Of a stretch of 64,000 nucleotides of DNA, positions 28,001 to 38,200 are shown one piece after another; the stretch's first letter is position 1; every line of letters begins with the position of its first letter. Source of the stretch: Aurantiochytrium sp. KH105 (lineage: Eukaryota; Sar; Bigyra; Thraustochytrida; Thraustochytriidae); assembly GCA_003116975.1 (NCBI GenBank), contig BGKB01000015.1:434001-498000 (forward strand), given 5' to 3'. Below the pieces are notes generated by a model that searched no databases, was not told the origin of the DNA, and saw nothing but the letters and a program-made list of their open reading frames with translations. Position numbers and translations under genes: made by a program.

Positions 28001-30556
28001 CGCCGTCAGCAGGTTCTCCACGCGCTTGAGTTCGAGCAGAACGGCCAACTCGCCATGCGCGTCCTGCACAAGCTTGATGTGGCGGCCCCGGAACGGCAGG
28101 GTGCCGACGCTCATCAGAGCGCTCTCCAGCTTTTCGGCGTCGCCAGACTTGAGCGCCATCTGAATGTTGGAGAGAATATCTTGCCACGAAAGGTACCTCA
28201 TGCGCGCGAGTTCCATGCGAACAAAGGCCTGGACACGAACGACCGACTTGGTGAGCTTGCTCTCGCGCGCCTCCTCAATAATTTCAAACTGGTGGTCGCG
28301 CATGAAGACCTTGTTGGTGCCGATCGCATAGTCGCCAGCGACAAGCAAACCGTTCTTTTCGAGAGCTGTGCAGAGGCTCTTGGCATCGGAAGCGCCGCCG
28401 TCCACCAGAATCTGGTAGCTGAGAAGGAACTGCTTAAAGTCCTTGCGCACGGGGTAGCCAAGCTTGCGGATGCGGCAGACCTCAAGGACACCTGCATAGC
28501 GGAGCTGGTCCAAGACCATGTTGCTGGTGAAGCGGTCGGGGACCTTCTCCGAGTTAGGCTTGATGCAACGCACGAACGAGGGCTGCGTCTTGCTGATGCG
28601 CTCCATGAGATCGTTGAGCTGATCACGGAACTGGATGCCAAGACTCTTCTTCTTGGCCTCCGGGTCCAGGCGATCCTTGAAGAGGCCCGAAAGCAACTTG
28701 TTCTTGGACTGCTCACCGGCCTCATAGAGTCCGCGCTGAAGGAGATCGCGGTTCTTCTCCACAAAGCCATCGACATCGTAGGCCACCTGACCTGCATAAT
28801 GGGTAAAAACAAAGCAGTTCTTCAAGTGGCCGTCCTTCTTCTTGTTGGTGATCTTGGGCTCGGAGATGACGCCATTGCTCGTGGACGACATGGCGAGGAT
28901 TTTCTCGAGGATGGACTTGTCTGCGACCTCGCGGCCCGACTTGATGGCCTCATCAATGACGCTGAGAATGCCCTTGCCCTTGCCCTGGTCAATGACCTTA
29001 ATGACGCTCGAGTTGTCTTGGAACTCAAAGTTGTCGTCCAGCGCGACGCCCTCGCGCTTGTATTCGGCCTTCTCGAGCTTAAAAATATGGTCGTTGAAGT
29101 GGCCTTGAAGACGCTCGTTGGTGTAGTTGATGCACAGCTGCTCAAACGAGTTCTTGACAAAATCCTCAAAGCCAAAGATATCGAGAACGCCCATGTTGCG
29201 GACTTCGACCTTGGAAGGCGCGGACTTAAGCGAGTCGTTGATGCGCTCGATGAGGTAGTCAAAGAGAACCGAGTAGATGGCCTTGGCCAATGCGTCGCGG
29301 GCGTCAACAGCTTGCACCTTGGACAGGGGCGAGTAAATGGGCGACTGGCCGGGCACACGGCGCAGCGCAGTGGTGATGGCCTGCTTAAGCGTGTCGGCAT
29401 CGACCTCGAGCTGCTCGGCCGCAAGGCTGAGCATCTCCTGGTTCTTGACGACCGAGCTGTCGCTCTTGCCGCCATCGAACTCGATGTTGCCGAGATGCAG
29501 AATGCCGCAGAGAAGGGAGAGGATCTGGTCCTTCTCCTGCTCGTCGAGCGAGATTACCTCCATGGAGCGGAGCGTCGCGAGCCACTCATCGGCATCGTCA
29601 ATGCCTTCGACGTCAATTGCCGAGCGCTTGCTCTGGTTGAGAAAGTAGTACTGGCTGGCGTCGGAAAGGTGGTACTTTGCCTTGAGCGCAGGGTCCACCT
29701 GCGCGGCAGCGCACAGCTGGTAAAAGATATGGTAGTTGCGCTCACCCTCGCCTTGGGTCACGAGGCGGCTCTTTTCGAGCAAGTAGTTCTGCACGCTGCC
29801 ACCCAGGATGGCGCCGCCACCACTGAACTCGACATTGATGAACTTGCCGAAGCGCGACGAGTTGTCGTTGCGGACGGTCTTGGCGTTACCAAAGGCCTCC
29901 ATCAGAGGGTTGGCCTCGAGCACCTTTTGCTGCAGGCTCTCATCCGAAGATCCCTCGCCGATGCCAAGACCCTTGCCGTCCATTTCGCGTCGGCTCTTCT
30001 CGGCAATGTATTGAAGAAACAGCTTGGTGGCCTCGGTTTTACCGGCACCGGACTCACCGGAGACAATGCAGGCTTGATCGGCCTCTTCGAGCTTGTTCGA
30101 CTGCATGGCGCGGAAGGCGTCATCGGCCACGCCGTAAATGTGCGGCGGCAAGTTGCGCGCTCCCTTGGAGAGGTAGTCGTCCATGACTTGGGGGTCGTAG
30201 ATGCTCAGCATCTTGAAAGGGTTGATGGAGATGAGAATCTTGGACACCCATGTGTAGATGGCATCGCTCTCGTAGCGGAGCTTGAGGTTGTAATGAATGG
30301 AAGCCTCATCCAGGTTCTTGAGCTGCACCATGTCGTCGATGGACTCGAGGCTCTCCTTGTCCATGCGAATGCAGCTCTGCGATTCCTCGGCACTCAGGCG
30401 GATTGGCTTGGGGTTCTTGCCGCCTTTACCTTTGGTTACGCGACGCACCTGGCCAGGGCTGCCGCGGTCGAAGGCGGCGACCACCTGAGCGGGGACCATG
30501 AACTCCTCATCGTCGGGGATCCAGATGTACTCGTCCGTGGGGAACTTGTTCGCCAT
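25076..30556 (-). CDS. Unconventional myosin with MyTH4-FERM tail
   Basis: This encodes 1826 residues from the ATG at 30556, uninterrupted by introns. The motor spans about 70-760 and has every core element: P-loop GESGAGKT (167-174), switch I NDNSSRFG (230-237), switch II DIFGFEDF (459-466), the actin-interface FVRCIKPN (661-668) and the relay to LDQLRYAGVLE (682-692). One IQ-like helix follows (about 770-790). A long charged helical region (about 800-1290) is coiled coil or single alpha helix. A MyTH4 domain sits at about 1300-1390 (VKGLEDPEMCDEIYMQL, AWLLMCMATKTFPPTDHF), and a FERM domain fills the C terminus (about 1415-1815). Such motors move on actin and link membranes or microtubules. 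Very strong codon bias suggests abundant expression. The class is not assigned. A 7-residue repeat interrupts the FERM F3 lobe. Confidence 0.95.
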   Translation of the reverse strand: MANKFPTDEYIWIPDDEEFMVPAQVVAAFDRGSPGQVRRVTKGKGGKNPKPIRLSAEESQSCIRMDKESLESIDDMVQLKNLDEASIHYNLKLRYESDAIYTWVSKILISINPFKMLSIYDPQVMDDYLSKGARNLPPHIYGVADDAFRAMQSNKLEEADQACIVSGESGAGKTEATKLFLQYIAEKSRREMDGKGLGIGEGSSDESLQQKVLEANPLMEAFGNAKTVRNDNSSRFGKFINVEFSGGGAILGGSVQNYLLEKSRLVTQGEGERNYHIFYQLCAAAQVDPALKAKYHLSDASQYYFLNQSKRSAIDVEGIDDADEWLATLRSMEVISLDEQEKDQILSLLCGILHLGNIEFDGGKSDSSVVKNQEMLSLAAEQLEVDADTLKQAITTALRRVPGQSPIYSPLSKVQAVDARDALAKAIYSVLFDYLIERINDSLKSAPSKVEVRNMGVLDIFGFEDFVKNSFEQLCINYTNERLQGHFNDHIFKLEKAEYKREGVALDDNFEFQDNSSVIKVIDQGKGKGILSVIDEAIKSGREVADKSILEKILAMSSTSNGVISEPKITNKKKDGHLKNCFVFTHYAGQVAYDVDGFVEKNRDLLQRGLYEAGEQSKNKLLSGLFKDRLDPEAKKKSLGIQFRDQLNDLMERISKTQPSFVRCIKPNSEKVPDRFTSNMVLDQLRYAGVLEVCRIRKLGYPVRKDFKQFLLSYQILVDGGASDAKSLCTALEKNGLLVAGDYAIGTNKVFMRDHQFEIIEEARESKLTKSVVRVQAFVRMELARMRYLSWQDILSNIQMALKSGDAEKLESALMSVGTLPFRGRHIKLVQDAHGELAVLLELKRVENLLTAAIESEDLAEIQVALKAASECNFKDKALLSRAHDTEELIMAQRKIRAQLRAAVDAGTDKKALRDAIKLAEAQNLKNAVETRDAVALLERLEKEEKLRADLEDALKKKKEGDVRKCMNSLVSLGVSGDDELIGRAEEFVKEQAQLSLDRENEQTRLLRELEEAIDKRDLTALMDLEVAVLKIGLEEHELVRHAMELRERLESARDVTSALAAEVRAVQHKAQSEAGVSKADISGLEKTLQAALDTGLERDESAAIRDAEALLERIDKQAEVQAKLVEICKDVEAASGKDKLNVKRANKDSLVQLLAECQELGIASKEAKKVRYWVGDIEQAESHENAAALASSRQERLEKLRDASKDDIEEQAMLRLQSLTSEEHAARIEAARDDAVFDIKNYYRLRSDEDFTQSLPADDRILAAKHKLMARSRPIPKSLLALSDEQNRTALRVNRAILQYCGEMSTSFPATLAQYILVKGLEDPEMCDEIYMQLCKHVHANPKPESADRAWLLMCMATKTFPPTDHFTNFLLNFLIRHRSLAGLQGNYASLCIVQLDATIGLGPSFFKPNLEEIQSYRKRPPVLATIRMLKGDLVQYPVSPDLRIAQVLELIRRQHQIDDDPEVPSFGIFVKDAKEKGKLNPRQRLTRFYKHYNPEKLRHVDLFLEYWAGKEDELFAKLMEKYGPEPDDEEVTKKGFLSASVTGAMHAAKMLGLTTSHKPPPAPVSAWPLPWWSHMGDVFLRMTAQGKEPLFEFKRRLFLDGIDETEETFFWQLLGDIRAGDLVFNEEAQAAEAALLALALQSDKYKPPAPENLAAAGLTDNLSPDWRRKKRPEDWARVAVSLGVKLSRNPAKLRQYFVNVCKKSPVYGMTLFAGRQADTTNNITIGVDKNGISFVEDQPHGKVEVTKFFDYKDIVKYGASVEYCWLAYNSSSGKRLSNAAKRLSNAAKRLSRRKNNSVNVLIYTLQSWEMYEVIFDYTHAGKPQ
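25178..25231. repeat. 21-bp coding tandem repeat in myosin FERM lobe
   Basis: Unit gctgagacgctttgctgcgtt starts at 25178 and 25199, with a partial third copy at 25220. It inserts KRLSNAA repeats (basic, Ser-containing) into the predicted F3 lobe. Copies are identical, so the expansion is recent. Confidence 0.9.
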
Positions 30557-30690
30557 CTTCTTGTCTTGGGGAGGCCGCTTCGCGTGCACACGAGCAGTCG
30601 CTCCTCTACTTCACGTGCCGCGTGTGCGTGCCACGTGTGCTTTTCGCGAGATGAGCGACTTTTTGCTTTGACGCAGCGCGCCGAGCGTAC

Positions 30691-30736
30691 GCTGCTGCTG
30701 CGGCTGTGCTGCTACTGCTGCTGCTGCTGCCGCCGC
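30691..30736. repeat. CTG/CAG tract upstream of myosin
   Basis: Interrupted CTG triplets on the plus strand read as CAG on the myosin sense strand, about 135-180 bases before the start codon. It is comparable to the CAG tract in the CPN10 leader. Confidence 0.85.
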
Positions 30737-32500
30737 TCCGCGTGCTGCGACCGCGTGCGGGAGGCCTTGGCCTACCTCGCGTCTGCGACTCGACTCGCGT
30801 CTGCGTCCACGTCCGCGTTCACAACCGGGCACGCGCCGATCGAGGTCTGAATGAATGAAATCAACAAGGCTGGTCCGGGTGCAAAGGACCACCGGGACGG
30901 CTCTGCCAGAGCAAACGCCGCTCCTGCCGCTGCCGCTGATGCCTCCCTCGGCTGCCGCCACGCACGAGCGACCGAGCGACCGGGCGTGCGTGCGTGCGTG
31001 TTGAGCTTGCGAACGAGGCAAGCAACCTGCCCTTCTTTCAGGTTTGGCCGTGGCTGATTGGGATTTGAATTTGAATTTTTGATTTTGAATTCCTGCTTTT
31101 TCTTTCACTCTCCTCGAGATCTGCGGCTGGGGCACGAATGCGGGGGAGATGTGAAGACTGCGGTGCCGCTTTTCCACTCACTTATATTCCCACACCCTAT
31201 TTGATGTGGAGTCGATACGGTCAAGCTTCCTGCGCGCTCCCGCGAGGATCCACTGAGTGTCACCCCCTCACAGCCCTCTGGCCGGCAGTACCTCCAGGCG
31301 TGGGAGGGCTTTCCCCCGGCGGCGACGCAGTGGCAGCCCCTGGAGTGTGGGAGGTGTTAGCGCGGCGCGTGTGAGGTAGAACGTCTTTGGAACGCGAGGG
31401 AGGGAAAGAACGGCCGAGTCGCATACATACTACTACTACTACATACATCGCCCGCTCGCCCGCCGCTAAACCACCGGAGCCGGCCCGCGCGAGGCGAGGC
31501 GAGGCGAGCACGCCCAGGAGGGAGGGAAGGAGAGAGCCGCGGCCACATCGCGCGCAGCGGGCGTGCGCCCAAGTTGCGCCAGCCCCGCCCCGCCGCGGTC
31601 GCGGCACGGCGGCCGGTGCGGCCGGCCGGCTTCGTCAGGCGCGTCGGGCCAGATTCGCGGCGCCGCTGCACGTGCTGGCGCCGCGGGTGCACACCTCCCC
31701 GCCCGTGCCCCACAGCAGCTTCCAGCTTGCACACATCTTCACGAAGTATTTTTACTACCGTTGCTGGTGCTGACAGTGGCTGTCGATCGACAGACAGGCA
31801 GACAGCCATGGCAGGCAGGCGATTGATTGATTAATCGCCATGGAAAGATTAAAATCCGAGTCAAGCGAAAGATCAACCAGGCAAGCGATGGAGCGGTCGG
31901 CACGGCCGGCGCGGGCAATGCGAAGCCAGGGCGAGATGTAAGTTCTTTTGACATTTATTTATGTTTCCAAGATACGTGGGTGACCGACCAATCGAGGGGA
32001 TGGGCTCCTGGGCCCAGCCACCTGCAGACTTGGACGGACGAGGTGTCTGCCCCCAGGGGCACCGTTTATGTTTCTCTCTCTCGCGCGGCGCACGCCCAGT
32101 CAGCCCGAGGAGGTTGCTTTTTGAGAAAACTAAGAAACGACGAACAAGCTAGAAACAAGCAAACTTTCTCAAAGAAACGAACGTACTCGCTGGGCGAATG
32201 CCGGGCGTCCTTTTGCAACGCTGTACGAGCGTGCGTGCGGGCGTGCGTGCGTGCCAGCGTGCGAGCGTGCGACCGACCACAAGCGAGCGAGCGTGCATGC
32301 TTTTCTTCCCTTTTTTCGATCCAAGTCAAGCTATAGTCCCATTCGCTTCGCTACTTGCTCTGTGCTGCTAATAATGCTGGCTGGCATGACTGCCATGTCG
32401 CCACGTTCGAAGCGCCCTTCCCCGGCACGAATGCCAGCCGCGACAGCGCATTATCTGCATAAACCACCTTCCGTCCATCTGGGCCTCCTCCGGCAGTACT

Positions 32501-32584
32501 CGCCTCGCAAGCGTCTCGCTTCGCCTCGCAAGCGTCTCGCTTCGCCTCGCAAGCGCCTCGCTTCGCCTCGCAAGCGTCTCGCTT
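32501..32584. repeat. 21-bp minisatellite, four copies
   Basis: Units of cgcctcgcaagcgtctcgctt start at 32501, 32522, 32543 and 32564 with a single C/T variant. Confidence 0.9.
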
Positions 32585-33488
32585 CGCCTCGCTTCGCCGC
32601 TCCTCCCGACCCTGCCGGCCGCCAGAGGCAGTGCGTCTCAAGCCATCATCATGATCCCCCAACATTCACTCACGTCAATCCGGCCTCGACCATCCTTCGC
32701 TCGCCCGCTCGCTCGATCGACCGCGCGGAGGCTCGCCGCTGGGCTCTTCTTCGCGCGCGGGAGCAGCCGGCCGGCTGGCCGCGCGGGGAGCCTGGAAAGC
32801 GAGCGCGCGCCCGGATTGGCGTCGCGAGGCGACTGCGACGATCAGTGTGAAGGCGACGAGTTATGCCATGCTCCTACCAGCCCCCTAGACCGGCCTAGGA
32901 AGGGACGACTCGGAGGCAACGCGAAGAATGTACGTGCAGCGCGTGCAGCGCGTGCAGCGCGTGCACCGTGCGTGCGTGCACCGTGCGCCGCTGCAGCCGC
33001 AGCAGCATCAGCCAGCAGCTGCAGGCAGCAGTGCAGTGCAGTGCAGTGCGGTGCAGTGCAGCGCGCGAGCGGGGGGCGCCGGGCCGGCCCGTCACGAGTG
33101 CGGCCTGTCGCGGAAGGGCGGTGAACATCGCTCGTGGAGGCGTGCTTGCTTATTTGCTTGCCTGCTGCACGCGCTATACCAGCTTCCCTTGGCAGGTCTG
33201 GCTGACTTGGACGAAGGCAGCAGGCGCGGCGGCGGCGGCGGCGATGAAACGCTAACAGTAAAGCCGCGCTGGCTACGCTGGCTGCGCTCGCCATCCTGGC
33301 CCACGCTGTGTTACTCGCGACGCGCTGGCTAGCCGGGACGCGGGAAGGAGGCGCGCGCCGCTCCCGCTCCCACGATACCTTCAGCCATGACAGCTAGCAG
33401 GCTGGTGTACCTACAAAAGGTATAGTACTACTATACCTCCAAAAATCACGCGAGGCCGAGGTCGAGGTCAGGTTTCCTTTGCGGACGA

Positions 33489-34379
33489 TCAATGGGCCTT
33501 GCGATGGCGAAGTCGCTCGCTCTCGTGATCGTCGTCCTCGTCATCGGCCTGAAGCATGGCGTACTGTGCGGAAGAGGACGAGGCGGCGAAAGAAGACGAC
33601 GAAGAAGACGAAGATTCTGCGGCGGCTCGCCGGAAGCGTGTCGCAAGCGCGTTGAATTTGGTCTTGGCAGCCTCCCCAAGCTCGTTAAAGGCAGCTTGCA
33701 GTTCGGATGTGGATGTAGCCGAAGGAGATGAAGGTGAGAACGCAGATGACGACGAGGAAAAGGAAGATTGTCCGAGCGCAGCCCCGCTGGAACGAGCAGA
33801 AGGCCCGTTCGTGCGAAACTCGGCGTGACGTGCGAGCTCGTTCCGAAAACCTTCATCCGCGAGCATTTGCGCGAAAATCTCGTCCTGCCGTACCTGCTCC
33901 GCGCGCACGCGCGCAGCTGTGAGTCCAGGAGGAAGCCGCAGAAAGTCCTCAGGAAGTGGTTTTCGCCACGAGGAGTCGCCGTCTGAGGACATGTGCGATC
34001 CAGGCACGTTCGTGGTGGACAACATGCTTTTCTGAGCGGAGACCGGCCCTGTCACTGTGCCGTCCATTGCAGATGCCGATGCCGGCATTGCAGAGATTGT
34101 TGCCCCCGTTTCTGCGCCGCTGCTGGAACCAGCGAAGAAGGATTCCAAGTCCTGCTCCGTGTCCCTTTCCTCCACCTCCACTTCTTTGGCACTCCCTTCT
34201 TCTTGCTTTTGATTGTCCGCGTCGGTCTCTGCACCCTCGGCAGCGTCCTGTTCAGCCGCCATGGCGAGAAGCTGGTCGCAGGCGCGGTCCACGTCTCCTC
34301 CGCTCGCCTCCAAAACAATCTCTACCACTGCGCGATCCATGCGCTCAAACATTACGCAAAGCGCGTCGACGTCCGCCAT
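33489..34379 (-). CDS. CUE-domain ubiquitin-binding protein
   Basis: This encodes 296 residues from the ATG at 34379. Upstream frame is open but is AT-rich leader with a valine repeat from a GAC tract. Residues 4-41 form a three-helix CUE domain (VMFERMDRAVVEIVLEASGG...ACDQLLAM) that should bind ubiquitin. A disordered acidic/Ser middle is followed by LPEDFLRLPPGL (about 160-171) and a QDEIFAQMLADEGFRNEL helix, a pair also seen in CUE proteins of plants and animals (CUEDC1-like). A Ser-rich stretch and a basic C terminus end the protein. It probably acts as an adaptor in ubiquitin or trafficking pathways; the partner is unknown. It shares a promoter region with the golgin gene. Confidence 0.7.
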   Translation of the reverse strand: MADVDALCVMFERMDRAVVEIVLEASGGDVDRACDQLLAMAAEQDAAEGAETDADNQKQEEGSAKEVEVEERDTEQDLESFFAGSSSGAETGATISAMPASASAMDGTVTGPVSAQKSMLSTTNVPGSHMSSDGDSSWRKPLPEDFLRLPPGLTAARVRAEQVRQDEIFAQMLADEGFRNELARHAEFRTNGPSARSSGAALGQSSFSSSSSAFSPSSPSATSTSELQAAFNELGEAAKTKFNALATRFRRAAAESSSSSSSSFAASSSSAQYAMLQADDEDDDHESERLRHRKAH

Positions 34380-34661
34380 TGTGCAATTCTTTGTGGGAAA
34401 CGATAGAATTCCAGCGAAGGACAGCACTTGTTCTCCAGAGGCCTTGCACTTGTCCTTGAGCGAGCGTCTTATCGCTTTGTCTCCGTCTTGTGGATGCTGT
34501 TCCAGCGTCTTGCTATCCTTTGGCGTCTTGATGCTTTTGTGGCACCTTATCGTCTTGGATGTCTTGACGTCTTTCCACTGTCTTCTCCTCGAGCGCCTAG
34601 CGGAAATGAAAATAATCTCGGTCAAGTTATTCAATCCTGGCGAGCACTTTTTGACGGGATA

Positions 34662-34686
34662 GACGACGACGACGACGACGACGACA
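34662..34686. repeat. GAC trinucleotide tract
   Basis: Eight perfect GAC units. Read on the minus strand they give a poly-valine string in a spurious upstream extension of the CUE frame. Confidence 0.9.
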
Positions 34687-34948
34687 ACGGATTTGAGCCA
34701 AAGGTAGGCCAAGAGATCGTCGCAGAATTCGTGATCGCTTCTTCTTTATCGCGTACGTTTTTGATGTGAGCCCGGTACAGCTTCTCTCTACCGCTGCAGC
34801 CTGACGTAGCCCCGCTAATGTCGAGGAACCCTCCCTTTTCTCCTCCTCCTTTTCCTTCTCCCCGTCCACCTCGTGCACAACGTTGAGCGACAGGTTTCCT
34901 ACGCCCTCGTCAACGCGACACGCCGCCACCCAACGAACGCAAGGCGAC

Positions 34949-34985
34949 GCCACGCCACGCCACGCCACGCCACGCCACGCCACGC
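34949..34985. repeat. GCCAC pentanucleotide array
   Basis: About seven tandem GCCAC units between the divergent CUE and golgin genes. Confidence 0.9.
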
Positions 34986-35293
34986 GAGCGACGCAGCCCA
35001 GCCCAGCTGCGCGTCCCCTCGCCGTCGCAGCAGTCGCGGGGCCTCGCCAGTCGCGGCAAGAGCGGGAGTAGTATCTCGACTGCTGCCCCGTTGTGCGCCT
35101 CGTTGTGCTGCCTGCCTTGCTTCCTTCCCTGCTTGCTTCGCTTTGCTTGTCTCGGCCGAGCGCAAGACTCGGTCGAGCTCCAAATCCGAGTCGACGTGCA
35201 CGCGCACGACGCAACGCGACGGCCCGGCGCCGGCCAGGAGGCGGGCGCTCGGAACAGGCCCCGTCCCGCGCGCGCGCAGAAAGTCCGTCCGCC

Positions 35294-38200
35294 ATGCTGT
35301 CCGCGTTCTCGCGCCTGCTCAAGGTCGAGGAGGTCGAGGTCGAGGAGGTCGACGGCGAGCTCCGCGTCGTCGGCGGCGACGAAGACGGCGACGAGGGCGC
35401 TGGCGCAAGCACAGGTGCAGGTGCAGCCGCAGGCGGAGGGTACGCCGCCGGCTGGGAAGAACACGGCGGAGGCAATGGCCCGGCCGGGCCAGCAACGGCG
35501 TCCAACGGAGGCGGCGAAACCACGTGGGAAAATAACGACGTGGCAGCAAACGCCTTTCAGCACAAAGGCCCAGGACTTGTGACGAACGAAGTGATGACAG
35601 GCGTGCCGTCATTGCAGCACCAACAATACGATGTCCAGCAACATTGGCAGCACCAGAACGGAAAATATCATTCTCAAGATGGAGGATATGATCATGAAGG
35701 ATATCAGCAGCAACCAAACGGACAATACTTCCAGCAAAATCAAGGCTATCAGTACAATAACGGAGCGCACCAACGTAACGATTGGGAGTTTCAGCATCAT
35801 GAGCCCTCGAACGCTCTTGGTCAAAGTCATCTTATGTCGCAAAACCCTGCCCACCTTCAATCAACGCAGCCTTTCCAAAATTCGTATCAAGACCAATCGT
35901 GGTCGCAGAGTCAGAGTCAGCGTCAAAGTACACGCGAAAGCGGCTCCTTTGACGCTGTCGATCTTGGCGAAGCGGATCTTGGCGAAATTGACCTCAACGG
36001 ACCAGCATTGGACGACAGTCAAGACCAACGTCTACCGCCAACCCAAGACGCCAGTAGCCTGTTCCAGTCTCAGGTAGAGTCAACTGCGTCAGATCTTTTT
36101 GAGTCTAGCAGCTCCAATGATAACAATGCCGATCCCTTTGCTAGTCCCCCGCCAATGTCTCAGCCGCAACAAGCACAACAGTACCCACAGGAAACGATTA
36201 GTCTCGATATCCAGAATCAAACATCGGCATCAAACCAAGACCACAGGCAAGAAGACGCGGGGTCGCTCGAGAGTTCGGGTACATTGTTTAGTGCGATTCC
36301 ATCTCGCTTGCAAGAAGAGAAACAGACACTCGAGACAGAAGAAAGCGACACGAAATCGCCATTCAGCATGGTCTTTGGGTCCGGTCTTTCCAAGCAATTT
36401 CGCAAACTCCGTGAGCTCACGCGCATGCAGCCCCGGGCGCCCAATCTCAAACATGACCTTGTGCGTGCTCTTGCGCAGGGACTTGATACACTGGATCCTC
36501 AACAACTTACGGAGCTCGACCGCCGTGTCAGGCAGGCCCATTCGACGTTTGCAAGCAAGTCGCAGTCCATGCCGGGCCAAACAGGCAACGATCTAAATGT
36601 AAGTCTCGAAACAGTCGACCTCTTTCAGGCGAGCCCGGTCGTATCGCATCGCAAAACGTGTAAACGCGATCTCGGCCTTCCGCGAAGTCTCGAAGAGCTC
36701 CGTGCGCTCCCGCCTGACGAGCTTGCGCGCATGGACCGTGCCGTTCGCTCACATTGGGCCACGCGTCAGCGCCTTGCCCGTTCACCGAGCGAGCAAGGCA
36801 GTCTATCGCCCGGACAAGGTCCCAAATCATCTCCTCAGCAGAGCGGTGGGTTTTTGAGCTCAGCATTTGGCATAAAACCCATTTCGCAAGAGGAAACAAG
36901 TCAACTTTTGCGCCTCGACGAACGCGAGCAAGAGCTCAAAGATCTTGAACTTGCCCTCGCAGAGCGCGAAGCCAACGTCGAGTTTGCAGAAACGAGACTC
37001 CGTCACCGCGAGCAAGAATTCGAAGATGAGGTCTGCAAAACCATGCTAGAGCGCTCAGCGCAGGCTGACCAGGAACTTGTCAACGAACGTAACGCCATCA
37101 CCGCAAATGCGCACGAAATCGCGAGTCTACGCGAGCAGCTCGCGCACGCGCAAAGTAGTGCTGACGATGCCCGCGAGCAGAGCAACGCGCGTATCGTTGG
37201 TCTCGAGCAGGCTCTACAAGATGCCCAAACCAGCTCGCAGGCGCTCGAAACCAAATGTCGCGAGCAAAAGAGCTTGATTGCTCGTCTTGAGCAGTCCCTC
37301 GACCAGCAGCAAGGCGATCTCTTTCCTTCTCATGGACCTGACAGCGATGATCCCTTCACGCAAAGTCAGGGCGGCCACGACGAGCATGGCGCCAAGATGC
37401 AGGAACTTGAGCAGACATGCCAATCTCAAGCGAAACGCGTTGCTGAATTGGAAGCCGTCCTTGCGCAAAGACAGCAGACGGAGCAGCAACAGCAAAACGA
37501 GCTATTTCCTTCTTCGGTTTTTGGAAATGACGACCCCTTCGCACCAAGCAGTCAAGGCGCGGAAGGAAGTGGAAGGATCCAAGAGCTCGAACAGACATGT
37601 CGAGCTCAAGCCAGCCAAATAGCTCAGCTTGAGCATGACCTCGCTCAAGCACAGGCACAAGCACGGGCACAGACACAGACTCAGACACAGACTCAGCAAG
37701 ATAACAAAGACATGGAACAAAGTGAGACCCACTCCCATGAACTTGAGCAAAATTGCCAACGTCAAACCATTCGAATCGTAGAACTCGAACAGGCACTCGC
37801 ACAAGCTCAAGAACAAGGGCGAGAAGACGCATCGGCGCTTGACCGGCGCTCACACGCCCAAAGCACTAGGATTGGCGATCTCGAAGCTGATCTCGAGGCA
37901 AAAAGCAACCAAGTCGAGAGCCTTGAGAACCAACTTGCACAAATGCACACACAACAGGAAGACTTGCGAAATGGATTGCAAGCCGTGCAGGGAGAACTTG
38001 CGGAGGCTCGTTCGCAAGACGAAGCACAAAAGGAGCGCGTGCACGAGCTCGAAGGAAAGTGTAACGTACTGGCCGCGAGACTGCAAGCTGCTGAACGTGG
38101 AGAAGTCCAGCAAAGGCTCGAAGCTACGCAGATTACCATTTCAGTCATCGCCGCGGAGCTGCAGGACCTCGACTCCACGCAGGAGAAGCTCGATTTTCTC

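Larger units (their letters stand above)
30557..33488. other. 2.9 kb region without a convincing gene
   Basis: It lies between the myosin 5' end and the 3' end of the CUE gene. It holds a CTG/CAG tract (30691-30736), a tac repeat near 31428-31443, GTGC/CGTG runs (32225-32275 and 32933-33060), and a 21-base minisatellite (32501-32584). Frames of 150-200 codons exist on both strands, but all are Arg/Ser/Ala-rich and follow the repeats. It may contain the long myosin promoter, or a non-coding or lineage-specific gene. I cannot support one. Confidence 0.55.
34380..35293. promoter_or_regulatory. Divergent promoter, CUE gene / golgin
   Basis: This 0.9 kb shared region contains a GAC triplet tract (34662-34686) and a pentanucleotide array (34949-34985). 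The right third is GC-rich leader of the golgin. No gene is seen. Confidence 0.5.

Noticed and set aside
25064..30850. 1928-codon open frame on the plus strand
   Set aside because: It mirrors the myosin in exact codon register and its composition is that of reverse-complemented myosin codons. It has no recognisable domain. It results from avoidance of TTA, CTA and TCA codons in the real gene.
31357..33124. Several 150-200-codon frames in the 2.9 kb gap
   Set aside because: All are Arg/Ser/Ala-rich, overlap one another on both strands and track GC-rich repeats.
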